Shown one piece after another: positions 18,062 through 26,150 of a DNA stretch of 64,000 bases. Position numbers and translations under genes: made by a program. Source of the stretch: Terrihabitans soli (GTDB lineage: Bacteria > Pseudomonadota > Alphaproteobacteria > Rhizobiales > Methylopilaceae); contig NZ_AP023361.1 of the NCBI RefSeq assembly GCF_014191545.1, positions 1,950,501-2,014,500 of the forward strand, given 5' to 3'. Below the pieces are notes generated by a model. The model was given only the letters and a program-made list of their open reading frames with translations. It searched no databases and had not been told where the DNA came from. Every line of letters begins with the position of its first letter. Positions within the stretch are counted from its first letter, which is position 1.

Positions 18062-18652
18062 TCAACGGTATGGCTTACCGGATAAGATGTTCCGAGCGAG
18101 GGCGTTCGCGGATTGGGCGAGGCTCTGGTTCGAACCATCGATAAAAATTGCATCGGGCTTCTGAACGCGGATTTCGGCGATGATGGCGGCATAGGCGTCT
18201 TGGGCCCGCTTCCAAGCCTCTCCCGATAGGGGCTCCGCGCAAAGCTCTCGATTGATCGGGCCTTTTCTCAGTTTGGATAGAATGCGGCGGCGTGCACAAT
18301 CGGGGGCAACGTCAAGAACAATCAGCCGTATGCTTCCTTGGCCGATGAACCACTTCCACCAATCTTGGCCAATGAATTCAGGGTTCTGATACAGCATGCG
18401 CCAGACTTCATGAGTCACGCCCTCGTCCAGGAGCACGGCCCCGCGTCCCCGCGAAAAAACAGCGGCTTGCCGATTTATACATCGCTCAAGGATGCCTATA
18501 TGCGCGTCCACTCGTAAGACACCGCCTTTGAGCGGCGGTTCAAACCGAAGCCGCCGAAAATCAATTGGAGCCATCTGGCTTAACTGCAAGGCGAGAGTCG
18601 TTTTCCCCGCGCCGGGGTAGCCCCAAAGTTCGTAATATCGTGTCGTAGTCAT
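18062..18652 (-). CDS. P-loop nucleotide-binding protein of unknown function
   Basis: The protein has 196 residues, with a Walker A motif near the N-terminus (ELWGYPGAGKTTLALQL) and a later LIVLDVAPDCARRRIL segment like the lid region of small-molecule or nucleotide kinases. VLLDEGVTHEVWRML could supply the Walker B or catalytic acid. It resembles orphan kinase-like proteins found in variable gene clusters. No substrate can be named. Codon use and base composition are less GC-rich than the flanking cysE and hydrolase genes, which suggests recent acquisition. It is alone on its strand, with about 30 bp to the hydrolase gene upstream. Confidence 0.7.
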   Translation of the reverse strand: MTTTRYYELWGYPGAGKTTLALQLSQMAPIDFRRLRFEPPLKGGVLRVDAHIGILERCINRQAAVFSRGRGAVLLDEGVTHEVWRMLYQNPEFIGQDWWKWFIGQGSIRLIVLDVAPDCARRRILSKLRKGPINRELCAEPLSGEAWKRAQDAYAAIIAEIRVQKPDAIFIDGSNQSLAQSANALARNILSGKPYR

Positions 18653-18682
18653 AAAGCTCAGGATGCGCGGGAAACTAGCGCA

Positions 18683-19435
18683 TTACGCGCGCTCCTTCAG
18701 AAATGCAATCACCCCGTCCTTGAAGGCCTGATCGGCGACGGACTTATTATGGTCCTTGCCGGGGATCGGCAGGACCTGCGACCCCGGAATGGCATCCGCC
18801 AGCTCCTGCGGATCGCCGGCCACCACATCCTCCGTCCCGACCGCGATCAGGACCGGGATTTTAAGGCCGCCGACCATCTCGCGGGTGAGCGGAAGGCGCG
18901 GCGAGCGGATAACCGCCGACAGCGCTTTCAAATCCGATTTGGTGTTTTCGGCAAAGACCCGGAAGACGCGGGCATAGGGGTCGGTCACATCGTCCCGTGT
19001 CGGCGCTTCGAGAGCTTTGGCAATCTCGTCGGTTTTCGAGGCACCGCCGAACAGGCGTGCGCCCATGCCGCCAATGGTGAGACTGCGCGCCCGCTCGGGC
19101 GCGGTGATCGCGAGATAGGCCGCAACCCGCGCCCCCATGGAAAAGCCGATGAAATCGGCCTTGGCGATCTTGAGGTGATCGAGCAGCGCCACCGTGTCTT
19201 TTGCCATGTCGCCGATCGTGTAGCGGTCCGGGTCGTAGAGCTTGTCGCTGTCGCCATGGCCGCGATGATCAAAAGCGATCACCCGGAAGCCGGCGTTCAC
19301 AAGCGAGTCGACCCATTTTGTGCCGAGCCAGTTCACATTGAGATTGGAGGCAAAGCCGTGCACGAGGACGACAGGCTCGCCCTCGCCCTGGTCGATATAA
19401 TTGAGGCTGAGGCCATCGGACGAAAAACGGGGCAT
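18683..19435 (-). CDS. Alpha/beta hydrolase
   Basis: This 250-residue cytoplasmic hydrolase has the full alpha/beta fold: oxyanion motif VVLVHGFASN, nucleophile Ser in DFIGFSMGARVA, acid in GTEDVVAGDP, and His in GKDHNKSV. It lacks a signal peptide. The family covers esterases, lactonases and dehalogenase-like enzymes, and the substrate is not evident from context. It is divergent from the zf-CHCC gene, with about 140 bp between the starts. Confidence 0.92.
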   Translation of the reverse strand: MPRFSSDGLSLNYIDQGEGEPVVLVHGFASNLNVNWLGTKWVDSLVNAGFRVIAFDHRGHGDSDKLYDPDRYTIGDMAKDTVALLDHLKIAKADFIGFSMGARVAAYLAITAPERARSLTIGGMGARLFGGASKTDEIAKALEAPTRDDVTDPYARVFRVFAENTKSDLKALSAVIRSPRLPLTREMVGGLKIPVLIAVGTEDVVAGDPQELADAIPGSQVLPIPGKDHNKSVADQAFKDGVIAFLKERA

Positions 19436-19576
19436 TGGCGAAACCGGTTAAACTGTTGGTCCAAAAACCGGCAACACCCGGTTTCCAATTGAATGCCGGG
19501 ACGAATAGCCGCTCGCCTTCCGGGGGTGAAGCAGGTAATTTGCCGCCCATCACTTAAGTATTCGAGGACGCTTCCC

Positions 19577-19831
19577 GTGGCCGATACCCGCACGCCGCAT
19601 TTTCACAACACCGAGGGCCACCGCGCCATCACGATCGGCGTTCACGAATTTATGTGCATCGGTGCGCGGCCGCCTTACGACCATCCGCATGTCTTCCTCG
19701 ATATGGGCGATGACCACGAAATCGTCTGCCCCTATTGCTCGACGCTCTACCGCTACAGCGACAAGCTGAGCGCCGGCGCGACCGAACCGCCGGATGCGCT
19801 CTGGCACGCGGATCCTGCTGTCGCCCTCTGA
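19577..19831 (+). CDS. zf-CHCC zinc-binding protein (NDUFS6-like)
   Basis: The protein has 84 residues. The motif GVHEFMCIGARPPYDHPHVF, followed by EIVCPYCSTLYRY, matches the zf-CHCC family, whose mitochondrial member NDUFS6 is a zinc-binding accessory subunit needed for complex I assembly. Potential Zn ligands are Cys and His in MCIGARPPYDHPH and the CPYC pair. Bacterial homologues occur in alphaproteobacteria and are thought to do the same job, which is inference here. A GTG start at 19577 is chosen, with GAGG ten bases upstream. The FAD monooxygenase starts 3 bp after its stop. Confidence 0.85.
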   Translation: MADTRTPHFHNTEGHRAITIGVHEFMCIGARPPYDHPHVFLDMGDDHEIVCPYCSTLYRYSDKLSAGATEPPDALWHADPAVAL

Positions 19832-19834
19832 CCC

Positions 19835-20989
19835 ATGCCTGCCAAGCGCCCGATCCTCATTGCGGGCGCCGGAATCGGCGGCCTGACGCTGGCCATCGCT
19901 CTGGCGCGCAAGCGCCTGCCCGCGATCGTGTTCGAGCGCGCCCCCGTTCTTGAAGAGATCGGCGCCGGTCTGCAGATCCCGCCCAATGCCTCGCGCCTTC
20001 TCGATGGTTTCGGCCTTGGCCCGGCGCTGGATGAGGCCGGCATGCGGCCCGGCGAGGCGCGCATGCTCGATGGCCGCGCCGACCGCCTGATCGCCCAGAT
20101 GCCGCTCGGCCGCGACGCCGAAGAGCGATGGAGCGCGCCCTATCGCATGATCCATCGCGCCGCCCTGCAGAAGATCCTTGTGGAGGCCGCCCAGAAGGCC
20201 GGTGTCGAGATCCGGCTCGGCGCCGAATTTTCCGATGTTGCGGAGACGGACAAAGGCGTCACCGCTTCCTTCCGCACGGCCTCCGGAAACGAGACGGTTG
20301 ACGCTTGCGCACTGGTCGGCTCCGACGGCGCACGCTCTGCGGTACGCACAAAGCTCGGCGGCGGCGATCTTGTCTTTTCGGGACATCTTGCCTGGCGCGC
20401 AGTGACGAAATTCTCCGCCCGCAACGAAGTCTCGATCTGGCTCGGCCCGCGCGCCCATCTCGTCACCTACCCGCTCGACAAATCCGGCATGCTCAATGTC
20501 GTTGTCTGCACGCCGGGCTCCGAGCGCCCGGAAGACGAACACGAAAACGCAGCAAAGATGCGCGCGCTGTTCCGCGACTGGTGCTCGCCGGTGCGCACGC
20601 TGATCGATGCGTCCGAATTCGGCGCGCCCTGGCCGCTTTACGACGGTATTCCGAAACACATGGGAAAAGGCGCGATTACGCTGATCGGCGATGCGGCTCA
20701 CCCCATCCAGCCGCATATGGCGCAAGGCGCTGCGCTCGCCATCGAAGACGCCGTCGTCCTCAGCGCACGGCTTGCGAAAATGCCAAGCGATCCGGCGCGC
20801 GCCTTCAGATCCTACGAAACCGATCGCGCCGAGCGTGTGCGCGCCGTACAGGCGACTTCGCGCCGCAATGGCGAGCTTTTCCGCATGTCGGGCCTCGGCG
20901 CCATGGCGCGCAACGGCATGCTGCGGGCGCTCGGCCCCAAAGCCATGATGACCCAGATGGACTGGGTCTATGGTTACCGGGCGGGGTAA
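19835..20989 (+). CDS. FAD-dependent aromatic-ring monooxygenase
   Basis: This 384-residue flavoprotein is of the salicylate/3-hydroxybenzoate hydroxylase (PHBH) type. The dinucleotide motif LIAGAGIGGLTLAIALARK is at the N-terminus, the IGAGLQIPPNASRLLDGFGL segment follows, and the FAD-ribityl motif GDAAHPIQPHMAQGAALAIE lies near residue 285. NAD(P)H-dependent hydroxylation of a phenolic substrate is expected, and no ring-cleavage genes are adjacent. It is probably co-transcribed with the zf-CHCC gene. Confidence 0.9.
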   Translation: MPAKRPILIAGAGIGGLTLAIALARKRLPAIVFERAPVLEEIGAGLQIPPNASRLLDGFGLGPALDEAGMRPGEARMLDGRADRLIAQMPLGRDAEERWSAPYRMIHRAALQKILVEAAQKAGVEIRLGAEFSDVAETDKGVTASFRTASGNETVDACALVGSDGARSAVRTKLGGGDLVFSGHLAWRAVTKFSARNEVSIWLGPRAHLVTYPLDKSGMLNVVVCTPGSERPEDEHENAAKMRALFRDWCSPVRTLIDASEFGAPWPLYDGIPKHMGKGAITLIGDAAHPIQPHMAQGAALAIEDAVVLSARLAKMPSDPARAFRSYETDRAERVRAVQATSRRNGELFRMSGLGAMARNGMLRALGPKAMMTQMDWVYGYRAG

Positions 20990-21168
20990 CGCCGCATCTA
21001 GGGTGCGTCACCCGAAGTCATTGACTTTTAAGACCTTGGGGCGCACATAGCCTCCATCGCTCGCAGACATTTGCGATTCCAGCGATCTTTGGCGATCAGG
21101 CCGCGTGAACGGGACTTCTACAGTCGCCGTCCGCCAGACGCCCCCGGAACATCCGACAGCCCAGACAC

Positions 21169-21195
21169 GCGGGGCTTTCTCTAGAAAACCCCCGC
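21169..21195 (+). promoter_or_regulatory. Leader hairpin upstream of the DEAD-box helicase
   Basis: The 270 bp between 20989 and 21262 contains no gene. Within it, GCGGGG pairs with CCCCGC around an inner TTTCT/AGAAA stem, forming a strong nested hairpin followed by TTATT. A possible promoter with TTGACT at about 21020 and ACATAG 18 bases later would give a leader of about 200 nt. It may be an attenuator or a stability element. Long structured leaders are usual for cold-inducible helicases. Confidence 0.4.
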
Positions 21196-21261
21196 TTATT
21201 CGCGACCGGCACGAGGCCGGATTCGCGCCGCTGCGGCATACATGAAACGAGAACCTTACAC

Positions 21262-22785
21262 GTGACCACTTTTTCCGATCTCGGACTGCATCCTTCGATT
21301 CAGAAGGCGCTCGCCGCCGAGAACTATACGAATCCGACGCCGATCCAGGCGCAGGCCATTCCGCATCTGATGCAGGGCCGCGATCTCCTCGGCATCGCCC
21401 AGACGGGCACCGGCAAGACCGCTGCTTTTGCGCTGCCGATCCTGCATCGCCTTGCTGAAACCCGTAAGCCCGCGCCGCGCAAATCCTGCCGCGCGCTGAT
21501 CCTGTCGCCGACGCGCGAACTCGCGAGCCAGATCGCCGACAGCTTCCGTACCTACGGCAAGCATATGGGCCTCAGCGTCGCCGTGATTTTCGGCGGCGTT
21601 TCGGCCGGCCCGCAGATCCGCGCGCTGTCCAACGGCGTCGACATCGTCGTCGCAACGCCCGGCCGTCTGCTCGACCATTTGCGCGGCAATGCGCTGCGCC
21701 TCGATCCGGTCGAAGTCTTCGTCCTCGACGAAGCCGATCAGATGCTCGACATGGGCTTTATCCGCGACATCCGCAAAATCGTCGCCGCTCTGCCGAAGCA
21801 GCGCCAGAACCTCTTCTTCTCGGCCACCATGCCGAAGGAAATCGGCGCGCTGGCCGGCGAACTTCTGAAAGACCCGGTTGAAGTTGCGGTGACCCCGGTG
21901 GCGAAGACCGCCGACCGCGTCACCCAGCAGGTCGCGTTCGTCGACACCGGCATGAAGCGCGAGCTTCTGGTGAAGCTGCTGAGCAACAAGGACATGAACC
22001 GCGTTCTCATCTTTGCCCGCACCAAACACGGCGCCGACAAGATCGCCCGCAATCTGGAAATCGCCGGCATCGCGGCTCAGGCCATCCACGGCAACAAATC
22101 GCAGAACCAGCGCGAGCGCGCACTGAAGAGCTTCAAGGCGGGCCAGACACGCGCCCTCGTCGCCACCGATATCGCTGCGCGCGGCATCGATATCGACGCG
22201 GTGTCGCATGTCATCAACTACGAACTGCCGAACGTTCCGGAAAGCTATGTGCACCGCATCGGCCGCACGGCACGCGCCGGCAATGACGGCTCGGCCATTT
22301 CGTTCTGCGCACCGGACGAACGCTCGTTCCTCCGCGACATCGAACGGCTGATCCAGCAGACGGTGCCGTTCCTCGAAGGTTATGAAGGTTCGCGCGAAAC
22401 GCCGCGCGGCGTGAAGCCGGCGACGGCGCATCGCCGCGGCAATCCGAACCAGAATCATCATCAGGCCAATGGCCAGAACAAGAAGCCGCATCGCGGCCGC
22501 CCCGCCTACAACGGCCAGGGCGCGCAGCAGGCAAACGGCGGCAATGGTGCTCAGCACGCCAATGGCGAGCCGCGCACCGGCGAACGCAATGCCCAGAACG
22601 CGAACGGCCAGAACGGCAATCGCCACAACGCTCAGAACCGCAATGGCCAGAAGCCGAGCGGTCATCGCAAGGGCCAGAACGGTCAGCGTCAAGATCGTCC
22701 GCAGGGCGAGCGCGCCAATGGCGACATCAACCGGATGAGCTTCATGAAGCCGACCGGCCGCCGCCCGGAAGGCGCCCGCACGTAA
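21262..22785 (+). CDS. DEAD-box ATP-dependent RNA helicase with Asn/Gln-rich tail
   Basis: The protein has 507 residues. The Q motif is [14 protein letters not shown], motif I AQTGTGKT, Ia [14 protein letters not shown] in [40 protein letters not shown] and [12 protein letters not shown]. The core ends near residue 370. The last 130 residues are low-complexity, rich in Asn, Gln, Gly and Arg with repeated NGQN/NGxN units, which suggests an RNA-binding or phase-separating tail as in RhlE-like helicases. The role is RNA remodelling in the cold or in ribosome assembly and decay. The GTG start at 21262 is followed by the Q motif at the expected distance. Confidence 0.95.
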   Translation: MTTFSDLGLHPSIQKALAAENYTNPTPIQAQAIPHLMQGRDLLGIAQTGTGKTAAFALPILHRLAETRKPAPRKSCRALILSPTRELASQIADSFRTYGKHMGLSVAVIFGGVSAGPQIRALSNGVDIVVATPGRLLDHLRGNALRLDPVEVFVLDEADQMLDMGFIRDIRKIVAALPKQRQNLFFSATMPKEIGALAGELLKDPVEVAVTPVAKTADRVTQQVAFVDTGMKRELLVKLLSNKDMNRVLIFARTKHGADKIARNLEIAGIAAQAIHGNKSQNQRERALKSFKAGQTRALVATDIAARGIDIDAVSHVINYELPNVPESYVHRIGRTARAGNDGSAISFCAPDERSFLRDIERLIQQTVPFLEGYEGSRETPRGVKPATAHRRGNPNQNHHQANGQNKKPHRGRPAYNGQGAQQANGGNGAQHANGEPRTGERNAQNANGQNGNRHNAQNRNGQKPSGHRKGQNGQRQDRPQGERANGDINRMSFMKPTGRRPEGART

Positions 22786-22805
22786 AACAATCGCTCACAG
22801 CCAAT

Positions 22806-22837
22806 AAAAAGGGGCGCCCTCACCGGCGCCCCTTTTT
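22806..22837. terminator. Bidirectional Rho-independent terminator
   Basis: AAAAAGGGGCGCC and GGCGCCCCTTTTT form a perfect stem around a six-base loop, so it works in both directions. It ends the helicase gene on the plus strand and the 24-residue peptide gene on the minus strand. Confidence 0.9.
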
Positions 22838-22853
22838 AATTGCCTCGTGCGGT

Positions 22854-22928
22854 TCAGCGCAGGCCGAGAAAGCTCAGCACTGCGAGAATGACGACGACGA
22901 GACCGACGAGATAGATGATGCCGTTCAT
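22854..22928 (-). CDS. 24-residue single-span membrane peptide
   Basis: A short frame reads MNGIIYLVGLVVVIL and then AVLSFLGLR before a TGA. It is one hydrophobic segment with a basic C-terminus. A strong ribosome-binding site, GGAGGTTGGACA, sits directly before the ATG at 22928, and the frame is followed by a bidirectional terminator. These features make it a real gene despite its length. Similar tiny peptides of the form MNGIIYLVGLVVV occur, to my recollection, in other Rhizobiales annotations. Function is unknown. A small regulatory subunit of a membrane complex is one possibility. Confidence 0.75.
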   Translation of the reverse strand: MNGIIYLVGLVVVILAVLSFLGLR

Positions 22929-22998
22929 TGTCCAACCTCCGTCCCCGAGTGTGGAACGTTGAGCGGCGGGTGAGGTTCCGGAAAAAGCGAAGTGACTT

Positions 22999-23085
22999 TG
23001 GTGCGGTCGGTGGGAATCGAACCCACACTCCCTTTCGGGCGAGGGATTTTAAGTCCCTTGCGTCTACCAGTTCCGCCACGACCGC
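22999..23085 (-). tRNA. tRNA-Leu (anticodon UAA)
   Basis: The minus strand folds as a class II tRNA. The acceptor GCGGTCG pairs with CGACCGC, a long variable arm is present, and the T arm contains GGTTCGATTCC. The anticodon stem AGGGA/TCCCT encloses loop CTTAAAA, giving anticodon TAA. The CCA end is encoded at 23001-22999. The call is complete and unambiguous. Confidence 0.97.
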
Positions 23086-23158
23086 GCGGACTGCTTGTCC
23101 CCTGCTTTGCCGGGCAAGGTCAAGATTTTGAAAGAGCCGGGCGGCTCAGGACAGAACC

Positions 23159-23196
23159 AAAGCCGGCCCGGCCCCGAAAGGACCGGACCGGCTTTT
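23159..23196 (-). terminator. Hairpin terminator after the DUF3828 gene
   Basis: AAAGCCGGCCCGGCCCC and GGACCGGACCGGCTTT form a long GC-rich stem (with G-T pairs) around GAAA. It lies 24 bp after the stop of the minus-strand DUF3828 gene. Only a short T run follows, so termination strength is uncertain. Confidence 0.6.
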
Positions 23197-23219
23197 AAAG
23201 CATACGCCCGTGCGTGACC

Positions 23220-23729
23220 TTAGTTCGTCGCCGGCGTGGCGGGCGTGCCCGCATCGGCGCCGCTGATCGGCGCTTCCGGAACAGGATCCGGGCCCTCGAA
23301 CAGCTGCCGGAGCCGGCCATCCGGAACCTGGATGTCGTCCACGCGCCAGCCGGCTTTGGTTTTCACGAGGTCGATATTCACCATGCGCGTTTCGCCGGAA
23401 TCGAGAAACGAGACATTGCCGATCGCCGTCGTCGGGTTGACCGGACGCACGACCACCCGCAGATCGGTGATTTCCCACATCTCCGCATCGGCGAACGGAT
23501 CGTAATCCATCCGCTTCGCTGCGCCCTTTTTGTCATCGGCATCGATCAGAGCAGCGAGCGAGTCCGTGAACACGTTACGCGCGGGGGCACCGGTCAATGG
23601 CACGCCATCGCCGTCTCCTTCCATATAGGTCAGATAGATATCGCGCAGAAACAGCCGCGCATCCTCCTGGGCGTAGGCCGGCGCGGTGTAGAACGCCAGC
23701 AACGACGCGAAAATCAAAATCGCTTTCAT
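23220..23729 (-). CDS. Exported DUF3828-like protein
   Basis: The protein has 169 residues with a signal peptide (MKAILIFASLLAFYTAPAYA, cleavage before QED). The mature domain DARLFLRDIYLTYM... and KTKAGWRVDDIQVPDG matches the DUF3828 pattern of small periplasmic proteins with an NTF2-like fold. A second copy is encoded at 59422-59868. The C-terminal 25 residues are Pro/Ala/Thr-rich. Function is unknown. It lies 13 bp after the PPTase stop on the same strand, so it may be read through from the polymer cluster, though nothing else ties it to that pathway. Confidence 0.78.
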   Translation of the reverse strand: MKAILIFASLLAFYTAPAYAQEDARLFLRDIYLTYMEGDGDGVPLTGAPARNVFTDSLAALIDADDKKGAAKRMDYDPFADAEMWEITDLRVVVRPVNPTTAIGNVSFLDSGETRMVNIDLVKTKAGWRVDDIQVPDGRLRQLFEGPDPVPEAPISGADAGTPATPATN

Positions 23730-23741
23730 TGCCTTCCTCCT

Positions 23742-24479
23742 TCAATTGAAATTGTACATGCAGGAAGCCTCGCCTGCGAATAAACGGCTGGCTTCGAGGT
23801 TCCTGAAACGGATAAGCGGCGGACACGAGTCTCCCGAGGCGAGAGCGACGGAGAACTCCTTATTGAAACACATCGAATACTGATGAATGCGAACCGGACC
23901 GTGCATCAGAGATTGTCTTGCCATCCTCGGCACCCAATCGAAATCGAGAGCGCCAAAGTCGAGGCCGACGCCCTCTCCGGCCCATTTCGCGTAAGCTTCC
24001 TTCATCGTCCAGAGCTTGACGAATTCACGCGTGCGGTGTTCCGGGGCGCATGTCTTGAGTTTTCTCTGGTCGGCCGACGACAGCGCCTCGAGCACGGGCT
24101 CGCCGTTTTCTCCATCGTTCAGGCATTCGAGATCGAGCCCGACATCCCCATTGGCGCAGACCGCCACACCGACGACATCTTCGGTATGGGCGATGCTGAT
24201 GCCGACATCCGGCAAAGGCCCTGTGATGCGCGGCTTGCCTTTCGCGTCGGGCAGTATGTGCCAAGCCGATCCGTCGATCTCGTATCCCGTCGCTTCCGAA
24301 AGAGTGATGCGGGCCAGAACGCGCCCGGTCAGAAAACGCGCGCGCGCCATCGGATGGTTGATCGCCGCGTAACGGCTGCGATCGTAGTCATCGAGCTGTG
24401 CGACAGCTCCGCCGCCAATGTCGGCGTTCAACACCCGGGCCAGGGAAATCAGCGTGATTGTGTTCGCAGCCAAATGCAT
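23742..24479 (-). CDS. Sfp-type 4'-phosphopantetheinyl transferase
   Basis: This 245-residue enzyme moves the 4'-phosphopantetheine arm of CoA onto a serine of a carrier domain. Motifs include GISIAHTEDVVGVAV, then DVGLDLE with the Mg ligands Asp116 and Glu118, then KLWTMKEAYAKWAGEG with Glu161 and the adjacent Lys. The N-terminal RARFLTGRVLARITLSEATG is also typical. It ends three bases before the aminotransferase's stop-proximal boundary on the same strand, so the two form an operon. Its most obvious client is Ser574 of the carrier domain of the divergent synthetase. Having a dedicated PPTase makes the locus self-contained. Confidence 0.93.
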   Translation of the reverse strand: MHLAANTITLISLARVLNADIGGGAVAQLDDYDRSRYAAINHPMARARFLTGRVLARITLSEATGYEIDGSAWHILPDAKGKPRITGPLPDVGISIAHTEDVVGVAVCANGDVGLDLECLNDGENGEPVLEALSSADQRKLKTCAPEHRTREFVKLWTMKEAYAKWAGEGVGLDFGALDFDWVPRMARQSLMHGPVRIHQYSMCFNKEFSVALASGDSCPPLIRFRNLEASRLFAGEASCMYNFN

Positions 24480-24482
24480 GGC

Positions 24483-25934
24483 TCAAGCGCTCAGTTGACC
24501 GTTTTGCCCGCGGCTCTTTTTGCCGGAAGCGCGCGTAACCGCCGCCTTCCCGGGCTTTACAATGCCGGTGCTCTTGCTGGCGCTTGCGCCAGTGCTGCGT
24601 GCGATGACGGCGATGCGTGCCGGCGCCGGATTGGCGGAAATCCCTTTCGGCGAACGCGCCTCGAAAGCCTTGGACACCCGGAAGACCGTCTCCGCGGCCT
24701 GCTCCAGAATATCGAGGCCTTCGTCCAGCTCCGCCTCGGGCGTCGTCAGCGGCATGAGGCACTTCAGAACTTCGTCATGCGGGCCGCAACGCTCGATGAT
24801 GAGGCCGTCGGCGAAGGCGCGCGCACCGATCTCGTCGGCTTTCGCAGGATCGACGCAGGTAATACCCCGCATCATCCCCCTGCCGCGCGTATCGCGGATA
24901 TGCGGGCCGAACCGTCCCTCCATCCTCTGAAGGCGGCGGCGCAGATGCTCTCCCTTGGCGGCGATCTCATCGGTGAATTTCGAGGTCTGCCAATAATGCT
25001 CGAGCGCGGCAGCGGCCGTGACGAAAGCGTGATTGTTGCCGCGGAACGTGCCGTTGTGCTCGCCCGGCTTCCACACGTCGAACTCACGCTTGATCAAGAC
25101 GACCGCCATCGGCAGGCCGTAGCCCGACAGGGATTTCGAGAGCGTCACGATATCGGGATGGATCCCCGCTTCTTCGAAGCTGAAGAAGGTGCCGGTGCGG
25201 CCGCACCCGGCCTGGATGTCATCGACGATGAAAAGAATGTCGCGGGCTTCGCACATCGCTTTCAGGCGCCGCAGCCACGGGGCGCGCGCAACGTTCAGCC
25301 CGCCTTCGCCCTGTACGCATTCGAGGATGACGGCCGCCGGAAGATCGACGCCGCTCGACGGATCGTCGAGCAGGCGCTCGATATACTGAACGGTATCGAT
25401 ATTGGCGCCCAGATAACCGTCATAGGGCATGACGGTCGTGCCCTGCAGCGGCACGCCGGAAGCTTTGCGATGATGCTTATTTCCGGTGGCGGCAAGCGCT
25501 CCGAGCGACACGCCGTGAAACCCGTTTGTGAAGGTGATGATGTTGGTGCGGCCGGTGATCTTGCGCGCCAGCTTCATCGCGGCCTCGACCGCATTCGTGC
25601 CGGTCGGCCCCGTGAACTGGATGACATAATCGAGTTTGCGCGGTTTCAGGATCGCGCACCACATCGCCTCAATAAACCGCTCTTTGGCGGCCGTATGCAG
25701 ATCAAGGCTGTGCGTGATGCCATCGCGCTCGATATACTTAATGAGCGCCGATTTCAGAACGGGATTGTTGTGCCCGTAATTGAGAGAGCCGGCCCCGGCG
25801 AGGAAGTCGAGATAGCGCCGCCCGTTGACGTCGACGAGTTCTGTGCCGCGGGCACGATCCAGCATGCAGGGAAAGTTGCGCGGATAAGACCGGACCTCCG
25901 ACTCGAGGAGGCTGAATGTGTTCTTCCTGAGCAT
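24483..25934 (-). CDS. L-2,4-diaminobutyrate:2-oxoglutarate aminotransferase (EctB/Dat type)
   Basis: This 483-residue PLP enzyme makes L-2,4-diaminobutyrate from aspartate semialdehyde and glutamate. The EctB-like opening SLLESEVRSYPRNFP, the substrate loop FTGPTGTNAVEAAMKLAR, the acid in FIVDDIQAGCGRTG and the Schiff-base Lys267 in VTLSKSLSGYG are all present. No ectA or ectC lies nearby, so ectoine is not the product. Residues from about 425 on form an unusual Ala/Ser/Lys/Arg-rich tail of about 55 residues, beyond the usual end of the family. Its divergent neighbour is a Pls-type synthetase, and together with the PPTase they imply diaminobutyrate as the monomer supplied. Confidence 0.93.
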   Translation of the reverse strand: MLRKNTFSLLESEVRSYPRNFPCMLDRARGTELVDVNGRRYLDFLAGAGSLNYGHNNPVLKSALIKYIERDGITHSLDLHTAAKERFIEAMWCAILKPRKLDYVIQFTGPTGTNAVEAAMKLARKITGRTNIITFTNGFHGVSLGALAATGNKHHRKASGVPLQGTTVMPYDGYLGANIDTVQYIERLLDDPSSGVDLPAAVILECVQGEGGLNVARAPWLRRLKAMCEARDILFIVDDIQAGCGRTGTFFSFEEAGIHPDIVTLSKSLSGYGLPMAVVLIKREFDVWKPGEHNGTFRGNNHAFVTAAAALEHYWQTSKFTDEIAAKGEHLRRRLQRMEGRFGPHIRDTRGRGMMRGITCVDPAKADEIGARAFADGLIIERCGPHDEVLKCLMPLTTPEAELDEGLDILEQAAETVFRVSKAFEARSPKGISANPAPARIAVIARSTGASASKSTGIVKPGKAAVTRASGKKSRGQNGQLSA

Positions 25935-26150
25935 GTGTGCCTACTCCGCAGACATTTCCTCATCCAAAGCGCCGAATCCCTATTATTTGCAGGGCTTTCT
26001 GCCGCCTCGTATCTGCCGCACCGAATGCTCTCGATTGCCGTTAACTAACAACAACCGCCTCAACTTGACTAAAGCTATACTTACGCCGCTACTCGCTTCA
26101 ACTAACAAGTTACCGATTAGTTAATACAGCTATCCCGGATTGAGGAACGT
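25935..26150. promoter_or_regulatory. Divergent control region of the polymer cluster
   Basis: These 216 bp separate the aminotransferase and synthetase starts and are AT-rich from about 26030. The nonamer AACTAACAA occurs at 26043-26051 and 26100-26108. TTAACTAA at 26041-26048 recurs inverted as TTAGTTAA at 26117-26124. Such repeats look like operator sites for a shared regulator. No regulator gene is in the cluster. The synthetase has a GAGGAA ribosome-binding site just before its GTG. Confidence 0.5.

Noticed and set aside
24483-25934. Ectoine biosynthesis locus
   Set aside because: Only an EctB-type enzyme is present. There is no ectA acetyltransferase or ectC synthase, while a Pls-type synthetase and PPTase are adjacent.
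23883-26048. A 721-codon open frame antisense to the PPTase and aminotransferase
   Set aside because: The sense strand carries two well-defined enzymes. The antisense translation has no recognisable domain.
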